From Rhizobium sp. 9140 (GTDB lineage Bacteria; Pseudomonadota; Alphaproteobacteria; Rhizobiales; Rhizobiaceae): a DNA stretch of 64,000 bases. Below, one piece after another: positions 17,316 through 26,528 of this stretch. The notes beneath the pieces were generated by a model. It saw only the letters and a program-made list of their open reading frames with translations, had not been told where the DNA came from and did not search any database. Both the position numbers and the translations under genes were made by a program. Every line of letters starts with the position of its first letter. Position 1 is the first letter of the stretch. The stretch is taken from NCBI RefSeq assembly GCF_900067135.1, contig NZ_FJUR01000001.1, positions 1,863,501 to 1,927,500 on the forward strand. Reading direction: 5' to 3'.

Positions 17316-19328
17316 TCACAACACCAGCCGGAACCGTGCGAACCCGTCCGCGCCATCCCCCGCATCCTCGATCTTCGCTGCCTTGACCTGCCCCAGCAGC
17401 GGTCGCGCCTTCGGGCCGGTTTCGAAGAGGGCCGTCGTGCCTTGCAGGGGCTTGAAGCGCCAGTTGGCGTCCGCCGTCGGGTTGATCGTGCCCTGATCAT
17501 GGATGTAGCGGACGATGACGTCGCGGTTGGTGTCGGGGGCGGCGAAGACGACCTTGTCGCTGGCGATGTCGGGGAACTTGCCGCCGCCGCCGGCCCGGTA
17601 ATTGTTGGTGGCGACGACGAATTTCTGTGCGGGATCGATGGGTTGACCATTGAACTTCAGGTCCGTGATGCGGTGCGCGGCGTCATTGGCGAGCTTGCCG
17701 TCGGTGTCGAAGCGCGTCGGCTGCGACAGGTCGATCTCGTAGGTCACGCCGTCGATCACGTCGAAATTATAGGACGGGAAGCCGGAGCTCAGGAGCGGCT
17801 GGTCTTTCTCGCCCGGCTTCAGCCGGTTGAACATGCCGGCCGACATTTCCAGCCAGTTCTTCACCTGCGCGCCGGTAATGACCACCGCCTGCACCGTGTT
17901 GGGGTAGAGATAGAGATCGGCGACGTTCTTGATGGCGATGTCACCGGCGGGAACGTCGGTATAGTAGTCCGCGCCGCTACGGCCTCCCGCCTTGAAGGGG
18001 GCTGCGGCCGAGAGAACGGGCAGGTCCTTCCACGCCGTCTCCTTCAGCATGTCCTTGATGTACCAGGTCTGCGCCTGTGAAACGATCTGCACCGAGGGGT
18101 CGTCGGCCACCAGTGCGAAATAGGAATAGAGCGGCGCCGAGGTCTTGCCGACGGGCGTGCGGACATAGGCAAGGGTCGCCTCGTGTTCCGCCTTGGCGGC
18201 GGTCAGCACGTCGGCGCGGTCGTTGACGTCGGCCACGACCTTCTTGTCCTCGCGGTGGTAGATCGGCCGGGCTTCCGTGGTGAAATCAACGACCTTCCAG
18301 CTCTTGCCGTCCTTCTCCAGCAGCAGATCGATGAGCCCGAGATGCGAGCCCCAGAAGCCCGCCATGACGGCCGGCTTGCCTTGCAACGTACCCTTGACCG
18401 GGTCCACGCCGGCAATGCCGTCGAAGCTCTTCGAACCGGGGAAGACGAGGTGTTGATGCCCGGTCAGCACCGCATCGATGCCCTCGACGCCGGCAAGGTA
18501 GAGGGACGCATTTTCCATGCGCTCCGTCTGCCCGGTGCCGTCGATGCCGGAATGCGACAGCGCGACGATGATGTCGGCGCCGTCTTCCTTCATCACCGGA
18601 ACCCAGGCGCGGGCGGCCTCCACGATGTCGCGCGTCTGCGCCTTGCCTTCGAGGTTCTTCACGTCCCAGAGCATGATCTGCGGCGGCACGAAGCCGATCA
18701 GCCCGACCCTCAGCACGCTCGCCGCACCGCTGCCGTCCGTCACAGTCTTCTCGATGATCGTATAGGGCTTGAAGAACAGCGCGTCCTTCGTCGGGTCTTC
18801 CGCCAGCGTCCCCTTTGTCAGGTTGGCGCAGACATACGGAAAGTTCGCGCCGGAAAGCGCCTTTGCCATGAAGTCGAGCCCGTAGTTGAACTCATGATTG
18901 CCGAGCGTGCCTGCCTCGTAGCCAAGTAAATTCATGGCCTTGATGACCGGATGGACGTCGCCCTCATGAAGGCCCTTCTGGTAGGCCATGAAGTCGCCCA
19001 TCGGGTTGCCCTGAAGGAAGTCGCCATTGTCGACCAGCAGCGTGTTCCCGGCCTCGGCGCGGATGGCGTCGATGATCGAGGCGGTGCGTGAAAGACCCAG
19101 GGTCTCGTTCGGCTTGTCGCCGTAATAATCGTAGGGGTAGACGTGCACGTGAATGTCGGTCGTTTCCATGAGGCGCAGATGCGCCTGGTTGGCGCTGGCA
19201 TGCGCGGCGAACGGATGCAGCATGACGAGCCCGGAGGCCGACGCAAGCCCGCCGAGGAAGGTGCGGCGGGTCACGGCCATGGCTGCAGAACGTGCGGTGG
19301 GGAGGAAGGGCGCTGCGGGGGAGGACAT
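17316..19328 (-). CDS. cpdB: 2',3'-cyclic-nucleotide 2'-phosphodiesterase/3'-nucleotidase
   Basis: Periplasmic bifunctional phosphoesterase of 670 residues that degrades 2',3'-cyclic nucleotides and 3'-nucleotides for scavenging. The N-terminus has a twin-arginine-like signal, RRTFLGG followed by a hydrophobic stretch to about residue 45. The metallophosphatase domain shows TTDIHVHVYPYDYY, VDNGDFLQGNP, GNHEFNYG and the late GHQH motif; the C-terminal nucleotide-binding domain shows TNNYRAGGGGKFP. The start is set at MSSPAAPF because AAAGGA lies upstream; an ATG eight codons earlier lacks a site. It is transcribed toward the parDE remnant. Confidence 0.95.
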   Translation of the reverse strand: MSSPAAPFLPTARSAAMAVTRRTFLGGLASASGLVMLHPFAAHASANQAHLRLMETTDIHVHVYPYDYYGDKPNETLGLSRTASIIDAIRAEAGNTLLVDNGDFLQGNPMGDFMAYQKGLHEGDVHPVIKAMNLLGYEAGTLGNHEFNYGLDFMAKALSGANFPYVCANLTKGTLAEDPTKDALFFKPYTIIEKTVTDGSGAASVLRVGLIGFVPPQIMLWDVKNLEGKAQTRDIVEAARAWVPVMKEDGADIIVALSHSGIDGTGQTERMENASLYLAGVEGIDAVLTGHQHLVFPGSKSFDGIAGVDPVKGTLQGKPAVMAGFWGSHLGLIDLLLEKDGKSWKVVDFTTEARPIYHREDKKVVADVNDRADVLTAAKAEHEATLAYVRTPVGKTSAPLYSYFALVADDPSVQIVSQAQTWYIKDMLKETAWKDLPVLSAAAPFKAGGRSGADYYTDVPAGDIAIKNVADLYLYPNTVQAVVITGAQVKNWLEMSAGMFNRLKPGEKDQPLLSSGFPSYNFDVIDGVTYEIDLSQPTRFDTDGKLANDAAHRITDLKFNGQPIDPAQKFVVATNNYRAGGGGKFPDIASDKVVFAAPDTNRDVIVRYIHDQGTINPTADANWRFKPLQGTTALFETGPKARPLLGQVKAAKIEDAGDGADGFARFRLVL

Positions 19329-19628
19329 GACGTTCCTTTCGTGCCGGATCACTTCTGAGGGACCATATACAAAAAGGCGGGCTTGGCGACCTTCGGACGG
19401 GCGGCGGACGGCTCATTGCGACGAGAGAACCCGCCACCCGAAATCTCGCAGGCAAAAGCGACGGTCGTGTGTCACCAGAATTCGTCGATGGTTCAGGGAA
19501 ATGAATTGGAGCGGCAACGCCTTTTCGCGTAAGCCGCGCCTTGAAGCGACATGCGTCACCCGGGCTTCATCTTCCATGTGACGGGAAGCGCGCGGGCAGG
19601 GGTGCAGAGGCCGGAGGAGGGCCGCGAC

Positions 19629-20600
19629 ATGGCTGATAGGACAGACGAGCCGCTGGCAACGACCGGCGCCGTGCCGACGGCCGTCGTTCCCGGCAACGGC
19701 GACAGCCCGCGCGGCTTCCTGCTCGCCGCCATCGCCTATGCTTGCTGGGGCTTCCTGCCGCTGTTCATGAAGGGCATCGGCCATATTCCGGCCGCCGAAG
19801 TCGTTGCGCATCGTATCGTCTGGTCCGTACCGCTCGTCGGCGCGTTCATCCTGTGGCTCGGCCGCACCGCGGATCTCAAGGTCGCGCTGCGCTCGCCGCG
19901 CATGCTGGCCATGGCAGCGCTGACGGCGACGCTCGTCACGTTCAACTGGGGCATTTATGTCTGGGCCATCAGCGTCGGGCGAACGCTGGAGGCAGCGCTC
20001 GGCTACTATATCAATCCGCTTTTCTCGATCTTCCTCGGCGCCGTGCTGCTGAAGGAAAAGCTGAACCGGGCGCAACTGGTCTCCATCGGCTTTGCGGTCG
20101 CCGCCGTGGCCATCATCGCCGTCGATGCCGGCGGGCTGCCCTGGGTGTCGCTCGGGCTCTGCATATCCTGGGGGTTCTACGCCTTCTTCCGCAAGACCTT
20201 GCCGGTTGGCCCGAACCAGGGCTTCTTTCTGGAGGTCATGCTCCTCTCCGTGCCGTCGCTTGCCTATATTTTCTATCTGGAAAGCTCGGGACAGGGGCAT
20301 TTTACCGATACAGGCATCGCCGATGTGGTCTGGCTCGTTTCCTCTGGCGTCGTCACCGCCGTGCCGCTGCTGTTTTATGCCAACGGCGCGAAGCTCCTGC
20401 GCCTCTCCACCATCGGCATCATGCAGTATATCGCCCCAAGCATGGTGTTTCTCATCGCGGTGTTCGTCTTTCACGAGCCGTTCGGCATGGTGAAGCTGAT
20501 GGCGTTCGGGCTGATCTGGATGGCGCTGGTGATTTACACGGGCTCGATGCTCGTGGAAAGCCGGAATGCCCGACAGGCGGCAGCGGTTCGGAAGGTCTGA
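19629..20600 (+). CDS. rarD: RarD/EamA family permease
   Basis: Inner-membrane protein of 323 residues with about ten hydrophobic helices in two EamA repeats. The opening GFLLAAIAYACWGFLPLFMKGI and FNWGIYVWAISVGRTLEAALGYYINPLFS are characteristic of RarD (the chloramphenicol-sensitivity protein family), whose substrate is not established. A hydrophilic N-terminal extension of about 25 residues precedes the first helix. The start has an ideal GGAGG eleven bases upstream; an ATG 78 bases earlier has none. It faces the LOG-family gene with a terminator between. Confidence 0.9.
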   Translation: MADRTDEPLATTGAVPTAVVPGNGDSPRGFLLAAIAYACWGFLPLFMKGIGHIPAAEVVAHRIVWSVPLVGAFILWLGRTADLKVALRSPRMLAMAALTATLVTFNWGIYVWAISVGRTLEAALGYYINPLFSIFLGAVLLKEKLNRAQLVSIGFAVAAVAIIAVDAGGLPWVSLGLCISWGFYAFFRKTLPVGPNQGFFLEVMLLSVPSLAYIFYLESSGQGHFTDTGIADVVWLVSSGVVTAVPLLFYANGAKLLRLSTIGIMQYIAPSMVFLIAVFVFHEPFGMVKLMAFGLIWMALVIYTGSMLVESRNARQAAAVRKV

Positions 20601-20625
20601 TTCGGCAACGCTTAGCCGCAATGTG

Positions 20626-20646
20626 AGCCGCGCGTTTGACGCGGCT
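20626..20646. terminator. hairpin between convergent rarD and LOG-family genes
   Basis: Stem AGCCGCG/CGCGGCT (7 bp) with a seven-base loop, 25 bases past rarD and 6 bases from the end of the convergent gene. No U-tract, so it may terminate weakly or simply stabilise 3' ends on both sides. Confidence 0.5.
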
Positions 20647-20651
20647 GCACC

Positions 20652-21287
20652 TTACAGCTTGTCGATGATATCGCTCTCGCCGCCGCGATCGACCGTACCG
20701 GCCCAGTGGGCTTTCAGCGCGGGCACCACTTCATCCGGATCATCGATGACCAGCGGCTGCACGAGATGCGCGGTGTGGATGAAGCCGCTATCGGCCATGT
20801 GGTGGATCAGCTTCATCAGCGGGTTCCAGAAGCCGTTGATGTTGACGAGCACGATCGGCTTGCGGTGCCGCCCGAGCTGCGCCCATGTCATGATCTCGAC
20901 GATCTCCTCCAGCGTGCCGATGCCGCCCGGCAGCGTCACGAAGGCGTCGGCCCGCTCGAACATCTTATGCTTGCGCTCGTGCATGTCGGCCGTCACGACC
21001 AGCTCGCTCAGTTGACCGAGCGAGTGCCGGGTGGCCTCCATATCGATCAGGAACTGTGGTATGATGCCTGTCACGCGGCCACCGCCGGACAGGACGCCAC
21101 TCGCGACGGCGCCCATGATTCCCTTGGTGCCGCCGCCATAGACGAGATGCATATGATGCTCTGCGATGGATTTGCCGAGCCTGCGGCCCGCGTCCATGAA
21201 TTCGGGCTCACGTCCGGGCTGGGAACCGCAATAGACGCAGATGGATCGAATCGGAACAGTTTGATCACTCATGGGGGAAGCAGACAT
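20652..21287 (-). CDS. LOG family nucleotide phosphoribohydrolase (TIGR00730)
   Basis: Rossmann-fold protein of 211 residues with the two LOG signatures: YGGGTKGIMGAVA (about 48-60) and LPGGIGTLEEIVEI (about 119-132), the latter holding the catalytic glutamate. Family members cleave AMP or cytokinin riboside monophosphates and were formerly mis-annotated as lysine decarboxylases. The start is placed at 21287, where AGGA precedes the ATG; ATG 21272 gives a shorter form without a good ribosome site. It diverges from the LysM protein gene. Cytokinin activation would be of interest in a plant-associated rhizobium but is not shown. Confidence 0.9.
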   Translation of the reverse strand: MSASPMSDQTVPIRSICVYCGSQPGREPEFMDAGRRLGKSIAEHHMHLVYGGGTKGIMGAVASGVLSGGGRVTGIIPQFLIDMEATRHSLGQLSELVVTADMHERKHKMFERADAFVTLPGGIGTLEEIVEIMTWAQLGRHRKPIVLVNINGFWNPLMKLIHHMADSGFIHTAHLVQPLVIDDPDEVVPALKAHWAGTVDRGGESDIIDKL

Positions 21288-21528
21288 CCGGTCCTGCATC
21301 GCGTCAAGGTACGGAACAGGCAAAACGTGTAAAAAGACACGCACGAAGCCTTCAGAACATGCATCGCTGCTTGTGAAGAAGGCTGGATATCGCTAGCAAT
21401 TTCAAAAGATGCGCGTTGTGCAGAGCCGCCTGCGCGCGAGACGATATGGCCCTCTGGTTGGGGCTGCAGAACACGGCAAGCGTTTTTGGCGAACATGGTC
21501 AGCCGAAACGTCCGTGGTGGAGAGGTGC

Positions 21529-23439
21529 ATGAGGAAGAATACGGCAGGTCTGGTCGCGCTCGTCGTGCTGGCAATTGCCACGCTTTTGATGATCTTCGTC
21601 GTGTTGCCCAATGTCGGTGACGAGGCCGTGCCAACGGTTGCCGAAGGCGCGGGTGCGAAAAGCCCCTCGACAACGGCGGAAAGTGCGCCCGGCGCGCTCC
21701 CGGGCAGCGGCGATACCACCACGGCCGACGCCAAGGGCAGCCGCCCCGGTGCCGGCGATGCCGCAAACCCCACGAGCCAGGCCACGAGCGATCAGGCGAA
21801 CACCGCCCAGCCGGCTCCGTCGGGCGAGGCTGCCGCGCCGTCTTCGACCGCGACACCCGCTGCGCCGGCCAAAACGGCTGACGGCACCGATACGCCGAGC
21901 TTCGACGTGCTGCGCGTCGAGCCCGATGGCTCGACCGTCATTGCCGGGCGGGCCGAGCCCAACAGCAAGCTGGAGATCGTCAACGGCAATGCCGTCGTCG
22001 GCACCGCCGATGTCGGCGGCACCGGCGATTTTGCGGCCGTCTTCGACAAGCCGCTTCCGCCCGGCGACTATCAGCTGACGCTGCGCAGCACGACGCCCTC
22101 CGGCGCCGTTACCGCCTCCGACGAAGTGGCGACCGTTTCCATTCCCAAGGTCGACAACGGCCAGCTTCTCGCCATGGTGACGAAGCCGGGGCAGGCAAGC
22201 CGGATCCTGACCGCGCCGAGCGAGCTGGCTGCTCCAGCAGAGACAGCCCCGGCTGCACCCTCGGGCGCAGCACCTGCTGCCGGCGATCAGGCCGCCCTTC
22301 AGACGCACGAGCCCACGATATCCGTGCCCGCTCCAGCCAATGGCGCGATGTCTCCGGGCGTCTCGGCTCCGGGCACACCGGCCTCGCCGGTTGCCGTCTC
22401 CGCCGTCGAAATCGAAGGCCGCAAGCTGTTTGTCGCCGGCACGGCCCGTCCGGGCTCGACCGTGCGCATCTATGCCGACGACCAACTGGTCGGCGAAGGC
22501 AAGGCGGACGCACAGGGCCGCTTCGTCATCGATGGCGAACTCAGCCTGTCCGTCGGCCAGCACGTCATCCGGGTCGATATGGTCGGCGCCGACGGCAAGG
22601 TGCAGATGCGCGCCGCCGTTCCCTTCGAACGTCCGGAAGGCGACCAGATCTCGGCCGTTGCCCAGACACCGGCCAGCGGCTCCGATCCGGCCTTCGACGG
22701 CGCCATATTCGATGCTTCGCGCATGGAAGCGGCCAAGGCTTTCGCGCTGCTGAAGGGTCTCTATGCCGGCGGCAAGCTGCCCGGTCTCGACCAGCTCGCA
22801 GCCGCACGGTCCGCCACGGAAATCGCCCTGACGTCGCTGTCCGGTGTCAAGCCGGTCGCCGGCATGCGGGCGAGCGTAACCGACCGCGTCAACGCCACCA
22901 CGAAGGCCGCCGGCGAAGCGCTTGCGATCCTGAAGCCGCTGCCGCGCGATGCTGCAGCCGTCGGCGCGGTCATCGGTCGTCTGGACACGGCCATGGCCCG
23001 CGTGCTGGAGACGGCTCCGGCCGTTGCGACATCGCCTGCACCTGTGGGCCAGCCATCGACAAGCCAGTCCACTGCCGGCCAGCCAGCTCCGAACACGGAT
23101 GCCGGCACGCCTTCGACCGCGCCGGGCGCAGCTCCATCGCAGCCCACCGGCGTGCCGTCTTCGCAGACGGCCAGCGGCGAGCCGGAAACGGTGCAGCAGG
23201 CCCCGCTGCAGCAGAGCAAGAGCTCGGTGATCATCCGCCGTGGCGATACGCTTTGGCAAATCTCGCGCCGCGTCTACGGGGCAGGGGTGCGCTACACCAC
23301 GATCTATGTGGCCAACGAGGACCAGATCCTCGATCCCGACCGCATCCTGCCGGGTCAGGTCTTCGGCGTTCCCGAGACGGCATTGCCGGATGCGCAATCG
23401 CAGGAAATCCACCGCCGGCACATGCAGCACACGCCCTGA
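21529..23439 (+). CDS. LysM-domain envelope protein with Ala/Pro/Thr-rich linkers
   Basis: Protein of 636 residues. One N-terminal membrane helix (about residues 5-24) anchors it; a long linker rich in Ala, Pro, Ser and Thr follows. Two short beta-rich modules recur (FDVLRVEPDGSTVIAGRAEPNSKLEI and VEIEGRKLFVAGTARPGSTVRIYADD), each with the look of an Ig-like or carboxypeptidase-regulatory repeat. The C-terminal LysM domain (about 565-615, RRGDTLWQISRRVYG...NEDQILDPDRILPGQVF) should bind peptidoglycan. It probably spans the periplasm as a structural or hydrolase-recruiting factor. It is followed by a strong terminator, so it is likely monocistronic. Confidence 0.85.
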   Translation: MRKNTAGLVALVVLAIATLLMIFVVLPNVGDEAVPTVAEGAGAKSPSTTAESAPGALPGSGDTTTADAKGSRPGAGDAANPTSQATSDQANTAQPAPSGEAAAPSSTATPAAPAKTADGTDTPSFDVLRVEPDGSTVIAGRAEPNSKLEIVNGNAVVGTADVGGTGDFAAVFDKPLPPGDYQLTLRSTTPSGAVTASDEVATVSIPKVDNGQLLAMVTKPGQASRILTAPSELAAPAETAPAAPSGAAPAAGDQAALQTHEPTISVPAPANGAMSPGVSAPGTPASPVAVSAVEIEGRKLFVAGTARPGSTVRIYADDQLVGEGKADAQGRFVIDGELSLSVGQHVIRVDMVGADGKVQMRAAVPFERPEGDQISAVAQTPASGSDPAFDGAIFDASRMEAAKAFALLKGLYAGGKLPGLDQLAAARSATEIALTSLSGVKPVAGMRASVTDRVNATTKAAGEALAILKPLPRDAAAVGAVIGRLDTAMARVLETAPAVATSPAPVGQPSTSQSTAGQPAPNTDAGTPSTAPGAAPSQPTGVPSSQTASGEPETVQQAPLQQSKSSVIIRRGDTLWQISRRVYGAGVRYTTIYVANEDQILDPDRILPGQVFGVPETALPDAQSQEIHRRHMQHTP

Positions 23440-23522
23440 CGACGGCGCCGCCGGTGGCATCCGCAAGGCATGTCCGCAAGGCCATTGCCGCGGCAGCCGG
23501 GTAGGCCTATGTGATGCTCGAC

Positions 23523-23555
23523 GCAAACGGCGCCTTCCCGAGGGGCGCCGTTTGC
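23523..23555 (+). terminator. terminator after the LysM protein gene
   Basis: Exact 12-bp stem GCAAACGGCGCC/GGCGCCGTTTGC with a nine-base loop, followed by ATGTTTGACC. It is 84 bases past the stop and isolates the gene from the downstream ABC exporter. Confidence 0.8.
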
Positions 23556-23616
23556 ATGTTTGACCGGCGCTCCCGCTGTCGGCCGCACGGCCCTGCCGGC
23601 TGGAAATCGAAGAGAC

Positions 23617-25503
23617 ATGACGGACCAGAAGAAGACCGTGTCGGCCGATGCCGGCAATCCGCTCCAGACCATCCTCAACCTGTGGCCCTATATGTGGCCG
23701 AGCGACCGCGCCGACCTGAAGATGCGCGTGGTCTGGGCAACGGTGATCCTGCTGATCGCCAAGGTCGTGCTGCTGCTCGTCCCCTATTTCTTCAAATGGG
23801 CGACCGACGCGCTGAACGGCCGCGCCGACATGGACGGGGTGCTCCCGGCCGTCATGACCGGCGCCCTGATGCTGGTCGTGGCCTACAATATGGCGCGTCT
23901 CCTGCAAGCCGGGCTTAATCAGTTGCGCGATGCGCTCTTTGCCAGCGTCGGCCAGCATGCGGTGCGCCAACTCGCCTATCGCACCTTCGTCCACATGCAT
24001 CAGCTGTCGCTGCGCTTCCACCTGGAGCGCCGCACCGGCGGCCTGTCGCGCATCATCGAACGCGGCACGAAGGGCATCGAGACGATCGTCCGGTTCACGA
24101 TTCTCAATACCGTGCCGACGCTGATCGAATTTCTGCTGACGGCGGCAATCTTCTGGTGGGGCTATGGTTTCTCCTACCTGCTGGTCACTGCCATCACAGT
24201 TGCGGTCTACATCTGGTTCACCATCAAAGCGAGCGACTGGCGCATCTCCATCCGCCGCTCGATGAACGACAGCGACACGGACGCCAACACCAAGGCGATC
24301 GATTCGCTGCTCAACTTCGAAACCGTCAAATATTTCGGCAACGAGCAGATGGAGGCGACGCGCTTCGACCAGTCGATGGCGCGCTACGAGAAGGCGGCAA
24401 CGCAGGTCTGGACCTCGCTCGGCTGGCTGAACTTCGGTCAGGCGCTGATCTTCGGTCTCGGCACGGCCATCATGATGGTCATGTCCGCGCTCGCGGTGCA
24501 GCGCGGCGAACAGACCATCGGCGATTTCGTCTTCATCAATGCCATGCTGATGCAGCTCTCGATCCCGCTCAACTTCATCGGCTTCGTCTATCGCGAAATC
24601 CGGCAGGGCCTGACGGATATCGAGCAGATGTTCGATCTGCTCGAGGTGCAGGCCGAGGTGGTCGACTGTCCCGGCGCGAGGGAACTCGCGATCGACAAGG
24701 GTGCCATCGTCTTCAAGGACGTGCATTTCGCCTATGATCCGGCACGCCCGATCCTGAAGGGGATCAGCTTCGAGGTTCCCGCCGGCAAGACCGTCGCCGT
24801 GGTCGGCCCCTCGGGCGCCGGCAAGTCCACGCTGTCGCGCCTGCTCTACCGGTTCTACGACGTGCAGGAAGGGTCTATCACCATCGACGGGCAGGACGTT
24901 CGCAGCCTGACGCAGAAGAGCCTGCGCGCGGCGATCGGTATGGTTCCGCAGGATACGGTGCTCTTCAACGACACCATCGCCTACAATATCCGCTACGGCC
25001 GCATTTCCGCTTCGCAGGCGGAGGTGGAGGCCGCTGCCGAGATCGCTCAGATCGGTACTTTCATCGAGACGCTGCCGGAGGGCTACGACGCCATGGTCGG
25101 CGAGCGCGGGCTGAAACTGTCGGGCGGCGAGAAGCAGCGCGTGGCCATCGCCCGCACCGTGCTGAAGAGCCCGCCGATCCTCATCCTCGACGAGGCCACC
25201 TCGGCGCTCGATACCCGCACGGAGCAGGAGATCCAGGCCGCACTCGATATCGTCTCGCGCAACCGCACGACGCTGGTCATCGCGCACCGCCTCTCCACCG
25301 TCATCCAAGCCGACGAGATCATCGTTCTCAAGGACGGCGTCATCGCCGAACGCGGCACGCACGGCGAACTGATCGACCGGGACGGCCTCTACGCCTCGAT
25401 GTGGAGCCGCCAGCGCGAAGCGACCCAGGCCGCCGAGCAGCTAAAGAAGGTGCAGGACGAAGACGACCTCGGCATCGTTACCCGCCGCCCTCCGGCGGTG
25501 TAG
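23617..25503 (+). CDS. Atm1-type ABC exporter, permease fused to ATPase
   Basis: Half-transporter of 628 residues. Six membrane helices occupy about residues 30-320, with the NDSDTDANTKAIDSLLNFETVKYF segment typical of the Atm1/HMT1 group that moves glutathione-linked metals or sulfur species. The ATPase domain follows: Walker [10 protein letters not shown] (about 397), signature LSGGEKQRVAIA (about 501), Walker B ILILDEATSALD (about 520) and the switch histidine in IAHRLS. It should homodimerise in the inner membrane. The start has GAAGAGAC upstream. Glutathione polysulfide or metal export is inferred from the family. Confidence 0.92.
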   Translation: MTDQKKTVSADAGNPLQTILNLWPYMWPSDRADLKMRVVWATVILLIAKVVLLLVPYFFKWATDALNGRADMDGVLPAVMTGALMLVVAYNMARLLQAGLNQLRDALFASVGQHAVRQLAYRTFVHMHQLSLRFHLERRTGGLSRIIERGTKGIETIVRFTILNTVPTLIEFLLTAAIFWWGYGFSYLLVTAITVAVYIWFTIKASDWRISIRRSMNDSDTDANTKAIDSLLNFETVKYFGNEQMEATRFDQSMARYEKAATQVWTSLGWLNFGQALIFGLGTAIMMVMSALAVQRGEQTIGDFVFINAMLMQLSIPLNFIGFVYREIRQGLTDIEQMFDLLEVQAEVVDCPGARELAIDKGAIVFKDVHFAYDPARPILKGISFEVPAGKTVAVVGPSGAGKSTLSRLLYRFYDVQEGSITIDGQDVRSLTQKSLRAAIGMVPQDTVLFNDTIAYNIRYGRISASQAEVEAAAEIAQIGTFIETLPEGYDAMVGERGLKLSGGEKQRVAIARTVLKSPPILILDEATSALDTRTEQEIQAALDIVSRNRTTLVIAHRLSTVIQADEIIVLKDGVIAERGTHGELIDRDGLYASMWSRQREATQAAEQLKKVQDEDDLGIVTRRPPAV

Positions 25504-25668
25504 CAGGATTCCCGCAGGCTTCGGCGTAAACGTCGGGAGATCCTGTTCCTCGCTGCGGGTTTCGTGCGTTGCGACGCTACCGTTTCGGCAACGATGCTCC
25601 ATATCTCCCTGATAACAGCGATTGTTGCCGCAGGGGACATTTCCCTATAGGTGCAGGAGCGGAGTTTA

Positions 25669-25689
25669 ATGGAGACGCTGCCCTCATGA
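25669..25689 (+). promoter_or_regulatory. six-codon leader ORF overlapping the psd start
   Basis: A strong ribosome-binding stretch GGAGCGGAG (25656-25664) sits five bases before ATG 25669, which opens METLPS and stops at TGA 25687-25689. That stop overlaps the psd ATG as ATGA. The psd ATG has no ribosome site of its own, so ribosomes probably terminate and reinitiate. Confidence 0.55.
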
Positions 25690-26384
25690 GCCTGATCACG
25701 TCCGTTCGCAACACGCTGGTGCCGATCAACAAGGCCGGTTATCCGTTCATTACCGGGTTCTTCGTCGTCTCCCTTCTTCTCGGCTTCCTGTGGGAGCCGC
25801 TGCTCTGGATCGGCTTCATCCTCACGGCATGGTGCGCCTATTTCTTCCGCGATCCCGAGCGCGTGACGCCAGTCGATGACGATCTCGTCATCAGCCCGGC
25901 TGACGGGCGCGTCTCGTCTATCGCCCATATCGTTCCGCCGGAAGAGCTGGGCCTCGGCCTTGAGCCGATGCTGCGCATTTCCGTCTTCATGAACGTCTTC
26001 AATTGCCACGTGAACCGCGCCCCGATGCGCGGCACCATTACGCGCATCGCTTATCGCGCAGGCCAGTTCGTCAATGCCGAACTCGACAAGGCCAGCAGCG
26101 AGAACGAGCGCAACGGCCTCGTCATAGAGACGGCGCATGGCGCCATCGGCACCGTGCAGATTGCCGGCCTCGTCGCCCGGCGCATCATCTGCTGGTCCTC
26201 GCAGGGCGAGCAGCTGCAGGCCGGTCAGCGCTTCGGCCTCATCCGTTTCGGCTCGCGCCTCGATGTCTTCCTGCCCGCCGGCGCCGAGCCGCGCGTGAGC
26301 CTCGGACAGCTCGCCATCGCCGGCGAGACCGTGCTGGCGGAATTCGGCTCCGACAAAGGCCCGACCCTCGGCCGCCGCGATTGA
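25686..26384 (+). CDS. psd: phosphatidylserine decarboxylase, short form
   Basis: Proenzyme of 232 residues that makes phosphatidylethanolamine at the inner membrane. It is the compact bacterial form: one or two N-terminal hydrophobic segments (about 18-45), [11 protein letters not shown], the [10 protein letters not shown] segment, [12 protein letters not shown], and the self-cleavage Gly-Ser in [11 protein letters not shown] (serine near 190) that generates the pyruvoyl group. The start [13 protein letters not shown] matches the family N-terminus, and no upstream start codon is in frame nearby; translation seems coupled to the leader ORF. pssA follows after 144 bases with a hairpin between. 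Confidence 0.95.
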   Translation: MSLITSVRNTLVPINKAGYPFITGFFVVSLLLGFLWEPLLWIGFILTAWCAYFFRDPERVTPVDDDLVISPADGRVSSIAHIVPPEELGLGLEPMLRISVFMNVFNCHVNRAPMRGTITRIAYRAGQFVNAELDKASSENERNGLVIETAHGAIGTVQIAGLVARRIICWSSQGEQLQAGQRFGLIRFGSRLDVFLPAGAEPRVSLGQLAIAGETVLAEFGSDKGPTLGRRD

Positions 26385-26397
26385 TGTCGAGGTGATG

Positions 26398-26423
26398 CCC
26401 CGATCAAGCCCCTTTGATCGGGG
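26398..26423 (+). terminator. hairpin between psd and pssA
   Basis: Exact 10-bp stem CCCCGATCAA/TTGATCGGGG with a six-base loop, 14 bases past the psd stop and without a U-tract. It could partially terminate, or protect the psd message from 3' decay, and so set the psd:pssA ratio. Confidence 0.6.
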
Positions 26424-26528
26424 ATGATGTGAGACCGCGCTGGAACGCTTCCGCCGCCGCGCTATGTTGAATTACAATTCTTCCGCAGGGACGACCCGTC
26501 CCGCCGTGCTCCCGAGGACCCAAGCGCC

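Noticed and set aside
21499..25362. Very long open frame of nearly 1290 codons on the minus strand, antisense to the LysM and ABC exporter genes
   Set aside because: It mirrors codon position bias of the two well-supported plus-strand genes, its composition is low-complexity Arg/Asp/Gly-rich, and no motif or ribosome site supports it. Other long antisense frames (for example 706-2649 and 14385-16385) were rejected for the same reason.
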